Position numbers and translations under genes: made by a program. Of a DNA stretch of 64,000 bases, positions 48,424 to 59,306 are shown piece after piece. The stretch is from Oryza sativa Japonica Group. Taxonomy: Eukaryota > Streptophyta > Magnoliopsida > Poales > Poaceae. Within the stretch, counting starts at the first letter, position 1. The number at the start of each line of letters is the position of its first letter. Under the pieces are notes generated by a model. The model searched no databases and was not told the DNA's origin. It saw only the letters and a list, made by a program, of their open reading frames with translations. The stretch is from the NCBI RefSeq assembly GCF_034140825.1, contig NC_089046.1, positions 23,978,501 through 24,042,500 of the forward strand. The letters run 5' to 3'.

Positions 48424-49424
48424 AGGTGGTAATTAAAGATTTATCACTGGACTCATATGTCATAGACACATGAGGGCTCACCTGGTCCCCCTCCGTGCCC
48501 GGCGGGGCGTCGGAGGAGGAGAGGACAGATGGGAGGAAGAAGGCCAGCCGGTGGGCCGGCGAGATGTATATGGGTCCGAACGAAATGGGCCGCTAGTTTC
48601 GTAGTAAATCCCATCCCGGCCCATGTCATATAGGCCACACGTTGGTAGCAGTTTCCGCGCGGAAAAAGTCTATATAGACTCCACAAGCATTAGCCGAATC
48701 CCAATCTCATACGCATATTGCAGTTGAATCAGATTTTGCCAGATAGTATAAGGAAGCCAAAGGCAAAACTGTCTCAAATGACCCGAGACAATCAAATGGT
48801 TTGCTACTATTCAGATTCGTTGTGTATCACATTCTTATCTGAATTGTTTTTTTTTTCTTTTTTGATGAAGGGAGTATCTCTTACTACCTCTCAAATATTC
48901 CTTACGTATTTTTTTATGGAGAGTATTTAAATTTTAAAATTCATATTTTATTGATTTTGAACAAGAGATCAGATTATAAATATATTTAGGGTATAAAAAC
49001 TATACGGGTATATTTGTATATCAAAGTGAATTTTTAATGAAGCATTGGTCTTATTACTCTTAGGAATCTCTTTAAAAGAATAATGGTCAAAGCGTAATTT
49101 TCGAGATTTTCTTTCAAAACAAAACAGTACTACACTACAAATCTGTGGAGATAGTAGTAGTAATTAAGATACATGAAACAAAGGGCACAAAATATACTCC
49201 TTATGTTCTTCTGGCCACTTAATTACATTTTGATTACTAGTACAATACATGAAATTGATATCTCCCATGAAAAAACATGCAACTTATATAATTACATCTT
49301 TCTGATTTTATTACTAGTACAATACAAATGAGCTTAATATCTCCCATGAAAAAAAAGGAACATTTTCAATCAAGAACTAGTTGATTATCTGAACCTAACT
49401 CGATCACTCTCATCATCATCATCA

Positions 49425-52400
49425 TCATCTTGGTCCCAGCTCGAGCACGCTCTCCTGCCTCAGCTCGCCGATCTGGGCGTCACTGACACTCGCCGCCGAC
49501 GCCGCCGCGCTGATATTGGCGGCGCCGCTCGTCGTCGTCGTCGTCGCCACCGAGCTGCCGCCGCCGCTGCCGCTGCTGTAGCAGCTGTAGCCGCGTCCCA
49601 GCGCGCGTGACGCCTCCAGCTCGAGGCACTCCTTCAGCTCGGCGACGACGTCCGCCATGGCCGGCCGCTCCCGCGACGGCCGCTCCTTGCACCGCAGCGC
49701 CAGCTCCGCCACCTTCCACGCCGAGTTCACCTCGAAGCAGCCTCCCATGGCCGCGTCCGCGACGCTCTCGATGTCGCCCTCGGCCAGCCGCTGCCTCGCC
49801 CACACGGCGAGGTGGACGCTCTCGCCGCCGCCGCCGTCGCCGTCGCCGAGGGGGACGGCCGGTGGGCGGCCGGTGACGAGCTCGAGGAGGACGACGCCGA
49901 AGCTGTAGACGTCGCTCTTCTCGCTGAGGCGCGAGGTGTGGTAGTACTCCGGGTCGAGGTAGCCCAGCGTGCCGGCCGGCTGCGTGGTGACGTGGGTCAC
50001 GACGTCGCCGGCGAACACCTTGGTCAGGCCGAAGTCGGCGATCTTGGCGTCGAGGTCGCCGGAGAGGAGGATGTTGCGAGTCTTGACGTCCCTGTGGATC
50101 AATGGAGGCTGGCATGACTTGTGCAGGTACTCCAATCCTGCAATATCCATGGACAGTTGAAATTTGTCCAAATTTTGGTCAAATGTGTCAGGCTTTGAAC
50201 ATGTTTTCAGGTGTGTGCAATTACTGTGCAGTCTTGTATATACCTTGAGCAGAGTCGAGAGCGATCTTCAGACGTTGATGCCAGGTGAGTGGTGCAGCAA
50301 TGGAGGCCTCTCCTGTGACAGAATAATTATAAAAAGAAATTAAGATGGATATGAAAATCATGCAAAATAAATGGATATGAAAAAGCTTTTTTTAAAAATA
50401 GTTGGAGAGTGGACACATGAGTGCAGCATTCAGAACTGAGAAATTAGCATAACACAACAGCACACATTCAGGGTTATAATCAACAGCACACAAATGTACT
50501 GACTATGTTTGGTAAAGAATAATGTTTAAAACTGAAATTTAGCAATGGGTGAAACAGTATGTTGCCAAATAGCTTACCTCTTAAACGATCCTCCAGGTTT
50601 CCTCCTTGCATGTACTCATAAACAAGTGCCAGATGTTTCTTATCCTTGCAATATCCAATCAAGGAAACAAGGTTTCTGTGATGAACTCTAGTCAGGTGCT
50701 GAGCCTGAAAAATGGAACAAGGGCAATTATTTATTCCCGGCACGCGTAAAAAGATGAATTTCAACTGAACAACCTGATAGATTACCTCAGCTAAAAACTT
50801 TTTATCCCCTTCAGAAGATGTTTTTGAGCACATCTTGACAGCAACTGGAGTTCCATCCTCCAAATATCCTAGGAAGACAGTGCCGAATCCTCCTTTCCCT
50901 ATTTCCTCTTTGAAGTTTGATGTCATGAGTTTCAATTCCCTGTAGGTGAATTGCCGGTTCTCGAATACGTTCGACCTTTCGTGAGGGCTAATAAGTCTTG
51001 CATTGTTTGTGATCCAGGTATCTGAAATAATCAAAAGTCATCTTATATGAACAATCTTCAGAAAATGCAGGTTCAGTTGTTCTTTTGATGAACTGTTGAT
51101 TGATTACCTTGTTTATTCCTCCTCCTGTGAAGGATAAATTTTGCTGCCACAAACAGCAGAGTTGCTGCAACTATTGGAACAGCTATTGCAATCACAAGGA
51201 TTCTCTTGCTTTGCTTACTCTCCGGAGCACAGGTATTATTAGCCCCATTATAGCAGAGATTTGCATTGTTGCCAATCCTAGCATAAGAGAAACAATTCTG
51301 AATTAGTTAAATTTAGAGACTAGATTGACTCTAAATTCTAACTCTAGGTCCATACAGATATTTTGGCAACAGGAACACAACTACATAGATCACAGGTCCA
51401 TCAGGGGATGTTTGGCAAGGTATGAGTTTACAAGATGATCCAGAGTTGCAGACCTTAATACAAGTGATCCATTTTCTCTCTTTTGAAGTAAGTCAGAAGG
51501 AATCGATCCACTGAGTTTATTGCTTGACAAATCACTGTAAAAACCAAGTACATTCTTAACATACTGGTGTAATTTATTGTAAAGCGAATCCTGGCTAAGA
51601 AGAATACTTACAGGAACTTGAGTGCTGGCATTTGCACTAGAAAATCAGGTATTGGGCCAGATAAGCTGTTATTGGACAAATCCCTGAAATTGAAATCATT
51701 ATGAAAATACTCCAATAGGTAAAGCTGATCTAGTACATCAATAAATATTTTAACTATCATGCTACTTCAGGTTTTTGCTAGTGAAATTAGTGGCCGATAT
51801 TTCCGGTCAGGAAGTGAGAACAGATAACCTTTTTTTTTTTGAAAAAAAAAACTACCAAATTTTGCACTCACAAGTATTGCAGGGACTTCAGATCACCAAA
51901 AGAAAGATTAACTGGACCAATCAACACGCTTGATGACAAATTCCTGCGAAAAAAAAATCATTTAGAAGTAGATTCGTACCACTACAAGTTTTTCGACTGC
52001 ATTTGATAAAACAGCACTGTTAAAATGCTCAATTTTGTGACTACTTACAAAGCTGTTACCAATGCAGGATCAGATGAAGAATAACCACAGTTCAATCCAA
52101 CCCAGGCAAATGCCTTTGGAGCACATGGATCCCCCATCCAATTCTTCTTCAGTTCATAGTTATCGCGAATTTCCATCATCGCCTTCGCTGTTCATACGAA
52201 AAAAAAAGGAGATTCTGAACTTTTTACCTCACCATCATTCTAACAAACAACTCAAATCCGAGATTTTAAACTGAATAAAATATTTGGGGGCCAAAAAACA
52301 TCAAGATTCAGAGATGTGCAACTATGCTGTACACCCTACCAAATACACAATGTTATGATCTATATGCAAGTTGATCAACAGCATTCTCTCCAAACCTTTG

Positions 52401-55400
52401 AAAAAAGATTTTGAGCATTCAAACGAATTTGTTCAGGCGTTGGCTGCACCGAGAGTATTTCTTGTAAATCTAATTTGTATTCACACCCGGCTACATAACA
52501 CTTACACTCAGTTACAGTACACTAAAATTAAATTTATTTGCTATATATTTACAATTTTTTACATGCTTAGCTCATTTTTTTTGTTATTTCATTTAAGACG
52601 GGCTATATCCATTGATTGAAAACTGTGCGAGATTCGAAGCTTCGCAAGATCAACATATAGGTAGTCCTTTAAAAAAAAAACAAACGAATTTCATCGAATT
52701 TTATTTTTCAAACGAATTTAAATCTGGTTAAACTCATACCGTCTCTGTCGTTCGTCGCGAGTTCAGGCATCGGCTGCACCGAGTAGATCTCGAGCCCGTT
52801 GACGATGGGCGGCAGCGCGGAGTCCGGCGCGGCGACGAGCGACACGACGTGCCGCTGCCCCGGCCGCGCCGCCCGCACCGTCGACCTCACGACCTCCGCC
52901 GCGAGGTACCGGGGCGTGTACCCTCGCCGCCCGCCGCCGGCGGAGGCGTCGCCATCGACGAGGACGTCGAACCGCCGCGCTGCGCCGGCCGGCAGCCGCT
53001 GCAGCTCGGCGAAGTAGAGCAGCAGGAGGTAGGTGGTGGTGGCGGCGTCGTCGGAGCTCCAGGGGAAGTCGAGGCGGCGGACGGTGGCGTTCGCCGGCGT
53101 GGCGGCGCTGCGGAGGATCGGGGAGGGGTCGTCGGAGCGGCTGATGTTGGTGACGTCGACGGCGGCGGCGACGGTGATGTTCGTCCACGACGGGTCGTCG
53201 CCGTACGGCTGCCACAGCCGGTCGTACGGATCGAATGGGTACCTGTTGATGTTATTAATTTTGCAAGAAAAGCTAATAATGATTAGGTTTGATTAAATGG
53301 AGAAAATTTCGAATTTTAATGGAGTAAAATGTGTGGTTGAACTGATTAAGAGATGTGTGATGAAATAAACTACGGCTGTGCTTAGTTCCACACCAAAATT
53401 GAAAATTTGAAGAAATTGGAACGATGTGAAGGAAAAGTAGAAAGTTTGTGTGTAAAAAAGTTCGATGTGATGAAAAAGTTGGAATTTAAACATGACTACA
53501 CATACTAATACAATGAATCTGAACTGAATCCCTCATATGTAGTAACTGGCATGAAAATGTATTATGTCTCTCATAGTTTATCAGCATAGCTAAATTTTAA
53601 TTTTAGAGTTGATTTTGATTTTTACCTGTAATTTATTTTTTAATTTGTTTTAAAACTACTGATAATAGAGATATATTGAAAAGTTTTGATGGGAGATTTC
53701 GGGCAAAAAATTGTCGCAAGATGTTTAGCAAAAATCGATTTAAGATTATATTTTGTGAAGATTACGAAAGAGTTGAAAAAAAGAGAGGCTAAACTAACTT
53801 AGACAGGTGTACAAACAGACGACAGCTTAATTAAGATGATAACTTTGTTTAACATTGCTTGCGCTGGTCAAATGCCATGCGTCAATCAGGTCGTGTTTCA
53901 GGGAGCTCAGGCCGGCGGCCTATCGTGATTTAGAATATAACTGACATTAACGTGGACAGGAAATTCAGGGTGCGTTTAGTTTGCGAAAAGAAAATTTTTA
54001 GGTGTCACATCGGATGTTTGACTGCATGTCGAAATGGGTTTTCGGACAGAAATGAAAAAATCAATTTCATAACTTGACTGGAAACCGCGAGACGAATCTT
54101 TTGAGTCTAATTAATCCGTCATTAACACATGTGGGTTACTGTAGCACTTATGGCTAATCATGGACTAATTAGGCTCAAAAGATTCGTCTCGCCATTTCCA
54201 TGCAAACTGTGTGATTAGTTTTTTAATTTATCTATATTTAATAATCTATGTATGTGTCTAAAGATTCGATGCGACATTTGTTTGGAAAAATTTATGTAAA
54301 CTAGAGAGGGCCTCAGTCGGCAGCTGTTCAAGTTGACACAGAACCCATGGATTCTGAAACTACTACATTCAGAAAACCGTAGTATTAGTGGCTGTTGTGT
54401 CGATGGAGATCTCACCTGAATAGTTTGTAGTAGCTCGCCGGGCGCCAGAACTGGTAGCGGTTGAAGGCGAACCTCGCCGGCGGGCGGTCGTGGTTGAGCA
54501 GAAGCAGCGACTGGTTCGCCGTCGCCTCCGGATACAGCTCCGGTTTCAGCGGCCTCAGGTCCAGCCCGGAGATGAACGGCGTTCCCTTCCCTATGTTCAC
54601 GAGGCACACCTGTAGAAGATTCGCAAATTAACTAGCAGCCCCATCTTTTCGCTTATCGTTTATGTTTATGTATATTGGCCAAAATTTAAATTTTTAACCT
54701 TAAATTTAAAGTTGATTTTGGGGTTTTTTTATCGAGGTTTATTTTTCAGCATTTGCTTTTTGACCGCTAAGAACACGTTTATAAAAGTTTTATTCCAAAA
54801 TTATAGAGCCTAGCAATCGGCAGACACGACCAAATTATAACTCTAGCAAACGGATGGTTGATAGTCAATTTCTAAGGATATGGAAAAATTGAGTTTTTTT
54901 AAAAAATTTTCTAGCTTCTAATTTATTTTCTACATTCTATAATTATAACTTTTTAAAATTTAGATAAAAAAACTATTTGGGAAGCTTCTGATTCTGAGAG
55001 AAATTGCAATTGTGAAACTCTCCCAAATAGACCCTATATTGAGCTGCATGCACCAGCTAGTTCATTTCTAAGAGATGAGTAGTTGGCTCAAGATAAATTA
55101 TATGTAATTAATAACATTGGTTTCCTATGTATAATTATGATTTGAAAGGAAGAATAAAATCCTGCATTGTTAAATTGTGGTGCCCAGGGTTCAATATTTC
55201 GATTTCGGTATTTGTATCGGAGGGTGCTGATATGGCAAAATTTTGGTCTGAAATTTTGTACAAATATTGCTAACGTTCACAAAAAAAATTAAAAAATTCG
55301 GCCGAAATGGTTCTGAAATTTTGAACCCTGGTGGTGCCTGGTATATCTTTTAGAATTTGTACTAAGAGATGTGATAACCGGTGTTTTAAAAATCGACAAT

Positions 55401-56099
55401 ATAATCTCTCGATTACATGCTTATGAGCCATTCTTGCTGGTTCACACAGAGAAACCGCTCGGTAAACTGTTCAAGTTAAAAAAGCCTCAAAGTGAAATTC
55501 ATTTCTTAAAAAAGAACAACAAAATTTATCCAAATTTATAACGTATATACCTGGAGGAAGTCCGCCGGCGGCGACACGACGGCCTCGAAGATGTAGATGG
55601 CGTCGGCGGCGGTGACGTTGACGGCGGTCCACCGGTTGGCGCCGAGGTGGAGGTCGAAGACGACGGGGAGCATGGCGATGGCGCCGTCGTAGTTGCCGTA
55701 GTAGAAGGTGGCCCTCACGAGGTACCTCCCTCCCGGCGAGAGCTGCCGGAGCGTGTAGCAGCCGCCCCGCTCGCCGGCGGCGGAGGCGGCGCCGGGGAAG
55801 TAGCGGACGGTGAGGTAGCGGGCGGCGAGGTCGCGGTCGGTGTAGGGCGGGTTGATGCCGGCGCTGAGGCCCGCGCCGGCGTCGAGGAAGCCGGCGTCGG
55901 GGACGTAGCGGAGGCCGCGGGTGGACTCGTCGGAGTAGCCGCCGCCGTCGGGGATGCCGCAGTCGATGCTGATGAAGCCGAGGCTGTCCGGCTGCTGGCC
56001 ATGGACGACGGCGCACAGGAGTAGCATCAGCTTCGGCAGCAGCCGCCGCCGCCACCGCCGGTGAACTGCTGCGGCGGCTTCCTCCATTGGTGACGGCAT
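49425..56099 (-). CDS. Malectin-like domain LRR receptor kinase
   Basis: Twelve exons: 55551-56099, 54416-54609, 52740-53242, 52049-52187, 51872-51943, 51612-51683, 51454-51534, 51108-51277, 50786-51021, 50578-50704, 50244-50312 and 49425-50137; 2925 nt, 974 residues, all phases consistent. Signal peptide about residues 17-35 (LPKLMLLLCAVVHG). The malectin-like ectodomain starts GFISIDCGIPDGGGYSDEST. Leucine-rich repeats are encoded by two exact 72-nt exons plus neighbours (LSNNSLSGPIPDFL, LSSNKLSGSIPSDL). One helix at 563-586, then a cytoplasmic kinase: GKGGFG 635-640, Lys656 in VAVK, HRD 752-754, DFG 772-774, GTLGYLDPEYY. All catalytic residues are present. It belongs to plant LRR-RLK subfamily I (IOS1/FRK1/SIF relatives), which sense stress or pathogen signals; the ligand is unknown. 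Several introns contain MITEs. Confidence 0.95.
53374..53500. mobile_element. MITE in an RLK intron
   Basis: GGCTGTGCTTAGTTCCACAC with TTGGAACGATGTGA and TTCGATGTGATGAAAAAGTT inside; same family as 26932-27088. It lies in the intron between exons 2 and 3. Confidence 0.7.
53580..53690 (+). repeat. Partial dispersed repeat D in an RLK intron
   Basis: TTAATTTTAGAGTTGATTTT and ACCTGTAATTTATTTTTTAA match part of repeat D; the right half is diverged. Confidence 0.5.
53968..54312. mobile_element. MITE in an RLK intron with a central hairpin
   Basis: Starts GGGTGCGTTTAGTTTGCG and ends AAACTAGAGAGGGCC. Inside, GAGACGAATCTTTTGAGTCT and AGGCTCAAAAGATTCGTCTC form a long hairpin. Related to 25330-25603. 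Confidence 0.75.
54646..54803 (+). repeat. Dispersed repeat D in an RLK intron
   Basis: TTTTTAACCTTAAATTTAAA, GTTGATTTTGGGGTTTTTTT and GACCGCTAAGAACACGTTTA in the usual order. Confidence 0.7.
54875..55036. repeat. AAGCTTCTGATTCTG-type MITE-like repeat
   Basis: Contains TTTGGGAAGCTTCTGATTCT and ends CTCTCCCAAATAGACCCTAT. Relatives are at 58150-58337 and 58645-58853. It lies in the first RLK intron. Confidence 0.6.
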
Positions 56100-56964
56100 G
56101 CGAGCGAGCTAGAACTTAGCTTCTTCCTCTGATATGATATGTAGCATATAATATACTATCCTGATCTCTTAATTATCTCGTACCTTGATTGATGGTGATT
56201 AGGGTGATGATTAGAGCTTAATTAGCTCTGGTTAACTATCTAACGTAACATATCCTAACCGGTTTCATAATTCTTAACGTTTTAAATGATATGGCTTTAA
56301 AACATAGATTTAACTATGATTTTTTACACGGGAAACTACTTTGAAAGACTAATCTATATATATTATATATTAGTATGTTCTGGTGTCTTAGATCTAAATA
56401 TTTAAAAAGTTATGAAAAGTAACGGTAAGAATTATGGAACCAGAGTAGCGGTTTATAGGATTGGTTCGATATGATTGGACACTCTGGCAAGCTAATCACT
56501 GGTGTGATTGTGCGTAGGTCAACGACGTGCCCTCCAAGTGCTTGGAAGGAATTTTCCCTGGAGAAAATTAAGTCACTAAGTCAACAAGCAACAGCTGCAT
56601 CAGCAAAATTAACAATTAATCAGGAGATGGCCGGTCCTATCCGTACTTGTCATTTCTCTAGAAAAATTTTAAAAAGAAATCTCCGTGTACGACGAAAATC
56701 CCACGAATACGATAAGCTGATTAGTGCCGTTGCATTCTTTTTTATATCAAAAGGATCTTTTGTAAAGCGAAAGAAAAAAAATAAATTACACCAAACAAGT
56801 AGACTAGACTATTTTTTTTCGTCATAACTAATATTTTTCCGGCGTATGAGAGTGCCCATCACACGCAAAATTAATATCCTGCAATATCAATGAGCAGGGC
56901 ACGCAGAAGTTGATCAAATTCAGCAACTGAAGTTTGGACTGCCATTGCTGTTTCTTGGCACATA

Positions 56965-57474
56965 CTCTCTCTGTCCATGAAACTATGAAAGTGTATAGTT
57001 TTATCTAGTCAAAAATAAATTAGATAATAGAATAATAAAGAGTAAATTGCACTTTGGTTCATCTTTTATTACCCAAGTTTCAATTTGGACCACCCTTAAA
57101 CCTATCTTTTTAATTTGGACCGGGTAAATTTACCATCATTGCGGTTTGGACTACCATAAACAACTTTTCTCGTCATGTCTAACTTCCTCTTTTGGCAAAC
57201 ATATGAACCATACATAGAGGAGTTCGGCCATATACTTAAAGCTGATGTGTTTAAGGTCGTTGATTGCACTAGAAAAAAAATTGTTTGTAGTGGTTCAAAT
57301 CACAATAATGGCAAATTTATCTGGTCCAAAGTGAAAAGATATGTTTAAAGGTGGTCTAAAGTAAAACTTAGGTAATAAAATGTGGCCCAAAGCGTAATTC
57401 ACTCTAGACTTAGACTAAAAGACTACTATGCTATTTATTAATAGGGATAAAAAAAAACAAGGAGGGAGAGAGGG
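56965..57474. mobile_element. Stowaway-like MITE interrupted by another TIR element
   Basis: Left part CTCTCTCTGTCCATGAAACT after TA, right part AACAAGGAGGGAGAGAGGG before TA. Between them is the element 57050-57404. Confidence 0.6.
57050..57404. mobile_element. TIR element nested in 56965-57474
   Basis: The ends GAGTAAATTGCACTTTGG and CCAAAGCGTAATTCACTC are inverted repeats. The inverted similarity continues inward (TTTTATTACCCAAGTTTCAA against the complement of TAAAACTTAGGTAATAAAAT), making a long-stem element of about 355 bp. Confidence 0.8.
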
Positions 57475-58149
57475 TACTATTGATTTGAGGTTTTTGCTAA
57501 AAGCACAGTACCACAGAGATACAGTGAACCGTTTTAATTAAAACTTCACTCTTTTCAAAGATAAATTCTTAAACTAAAACTACACCCGTCATCTTTTCTG
57601 CATTTCCTCAGAGAAGATGTTGAAATGCGGTTGGCTCTTGGATGCTCTTCCTCCTCTTCTTCTTCTTGCTATGTTAAGACACGTATCACCATTTCAGCTG
57701 TTGTTTTGCACAGTATTTGATACATTTTTGTCTTTGGATTCTGAAATATATTTCTGTATATGTACGACCTTGATCATCATTTTCTTATATGGTGCCTTGG
57801 TGATCTTGTTAAAAAATTATATAGTTGGCTTTTTTGGGGAAAAATAGTATACTACTCCTTGATAAGGAAGTGTATTATCCATGACCATGATATATCACTT
57901 GGCCTCCATGATCTTTGTATGCTATGATACTAGCGCGCATTTCCGGAAACTACATACTCCTATAGTTGAGGACCAAAGATTATAGTTGACATGAAAGTAT
58001 ATAGCACATGGGCGACGCGGCGACTATGTGTACGTGCAGAGGCTCGCCATTTTCTTTTAATTTTTATCAGACTGTCACCTGAGTCCTATTTATCTTTAAT
58101 TTTCTTCAGTGTCACGTAAATGCCACGGTGATACTATTTGAAAAGAAAA

Positions 58150-58337
58150 ACTAAAATTTTGAGAAGTTGGTATCTTGCTTCTGAGAATCTAAAAAAGCTG
58201 GGTTTCTCAACTTCTGACTTCTATTTCATTTTCTAGATTCTACAACTACAACTTCTTAGATTAAAAGCTAAACTGTTTGGGGAAGCTTGTGATTCTGGGA
58301 GAAGCTGCAGCAGCTAGAATCTCCCCCAAACAGCCCC
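58150..58337. repeat. AAGCTTGTGATTCTG-type MITE-like repeat
   Basis: Contains TCTAGATTCTACAACTACAA, GTTTGGGGAAGCTTGTGATT and TCCCCCAAACAGCCCC; same family as 54875-55036. Confidence 0.65.
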
Positions 58338-58386
58338 TAAGTGCCGTGTGGAAGACAAGTAAGATGAAACTACTTCCAAACCATTG

Positions 58387-58515
58387 AGGCCTTGATTGGC
58401 TAATGGGTTAGTGAAATGGTTTCCCACCTACCAAAAGACATCTTAAAATCCTAACCCTTCATTCATTTCATAATCCCAATCCCAACCCTTATTTCCCCAT
58501 TATCCAAACATACCC
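58387..58515. mobile_element. MITE, reversed relative of 36119-36277
   Basis: GGCCTTGATTGGCTAATGGG at one end and ATTATCCAAACATACCCC at the other, with ACCAAAAGACATCTTAAAAT and CCTAACCCTTCATTCATTTC inside. Confidence 0.7.
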
Positions 58516-58644
58516 CGAAGGAAATCAATTTGTACTGGGTTTAACAATTGATGTATGCCAAGCCTATATTCCTGTTTTGCAGTTGAGAGACGTGAACAAA
58601 AATTGGACTATAGTTGAGGAACGTAAAATATACTCTCATCTGAT

Positions 58645-58853
58645 ACCGTTTGGGGAGCTTCTGGCTTGTTTGGTAGAGTTTCTAACAATATGAAATTCCC
58701 CAAACAATATAGCTTTTTATCCAGATTCTAAAAAGCCGTATTTGTAGAATTTTAAAAATAAATAAGTTTCCAGATTCTCAAAAATGGATTACGAACCAGT
58801 AGGAAGCCAATAATCAACTTCTCATAATATTAAGCTCCCAAAAAGGGAATAAG
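58645..58853. repeat. AAGCTTCTGATTCTG-type repeat, reversed and diverged
   Basis: Contains GTTTGGGGAGCTTCTGGCTT, ATTCCCCAAACAATATAGCT and CCAGATTCTCAAAAATGG, related to 58150-58337. Confidence 0.55.
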
Positions 58854-58952
58854 TGTCATGTGGAAACAAGTAAAATGAAAGTACCATACAAACCATCAAA
58901 GGGATCCATTTACACTAAGTTATTTTTACCATACAAACCATCAAAGGACTTT

Positions 58953-59196
58953 GGGCTGGTTTGGTTTGAGGCCTAAATTCGGCTTACCAATATTTGACAA
59001 TTTCAATAGTGTTTAGTGTCTATTTGGTCTGAAGCCAAATTTTAGCATGCCTAAGAAAATAGCCACTTTAATAGTTAACTTAGGTTATTTTGGCTTCAAT
59101 CCAGACACAACTTTGCCTTCCCAAAATTAGCCATGCCAAAATTTGGAATTGTCGAAAATTGGTAAGGTCAATTTAGGTCACAAACCAAACTAGCCC
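58953..59196. mobile_element. TIR MITE, GGGCTGGTTTGGTTTG ends
   Basis: GGGCTGGTTTGGTTTG at the left and CAAACCAAACTAGCCC at the right are inverted repeats; TTAGCATGCCTAAGAAAATA and related motifs lie between. The flanks TT and TTT may be a short target duplication. Confidence 0.8.
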
Positions 59197-59306
59197 TTTA
59201 ATTGAACTCGGTCCGTAGTCGAGGAACGTAAAGTAGACTCTCCCCAATATGATAGCGTCCAACATAGGCCCATATTACCCAGGCCCGAGATAAAACCCCT
59301 CATCGC

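Larger units (their letters stand above)
38330..49424. other. Gene-poor 11 kb spacer
   Basis: No coding sequence could be supported on either strand. The first few kb are AT-rich single-copy DNA with a short duplicated stretch (40147-40218). The rest is dense in MITEs: 39304-39547, 41179-41355, 42993-43434, 44059-44285, 45575-45811, 46573-46764, 47222-47454, 47590-47775 and 48182-48423. A GC-rich patch at 48470-48640 has two GGCCCA motifs but no frame. 43749-43771 is a short (GGCC)n tract. Confidence 0.55.
56100..59306. other. Intergenic, MITE-rich spacer upstream of the RLK gene
   Basis: The first few hundred bases are the RLK promoter and leader. The rest is AT-rich with at least six MITEs (56965-57474 with a nested element, 58150-58337, 58387-58515, 58645-58853, 58953-59196). 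No gene could be supported. 59260-59306 holds site II motifs that belong to the RPL8 promoter side. Confidence 0.55.

Noticed and set aside
48470-48690. GC-rich patch with GGCCCA motifs, possible promoter or gene remnant
   Set aside because: No gene follows on either strand within 700 bp and no frame is convincing.
57617-57847. 76-codon hydrophobic plus-strand frame
   Set aside because: Hydrophobicity comes from T-rich sequence; no promoter, conservation or neighbours support it.
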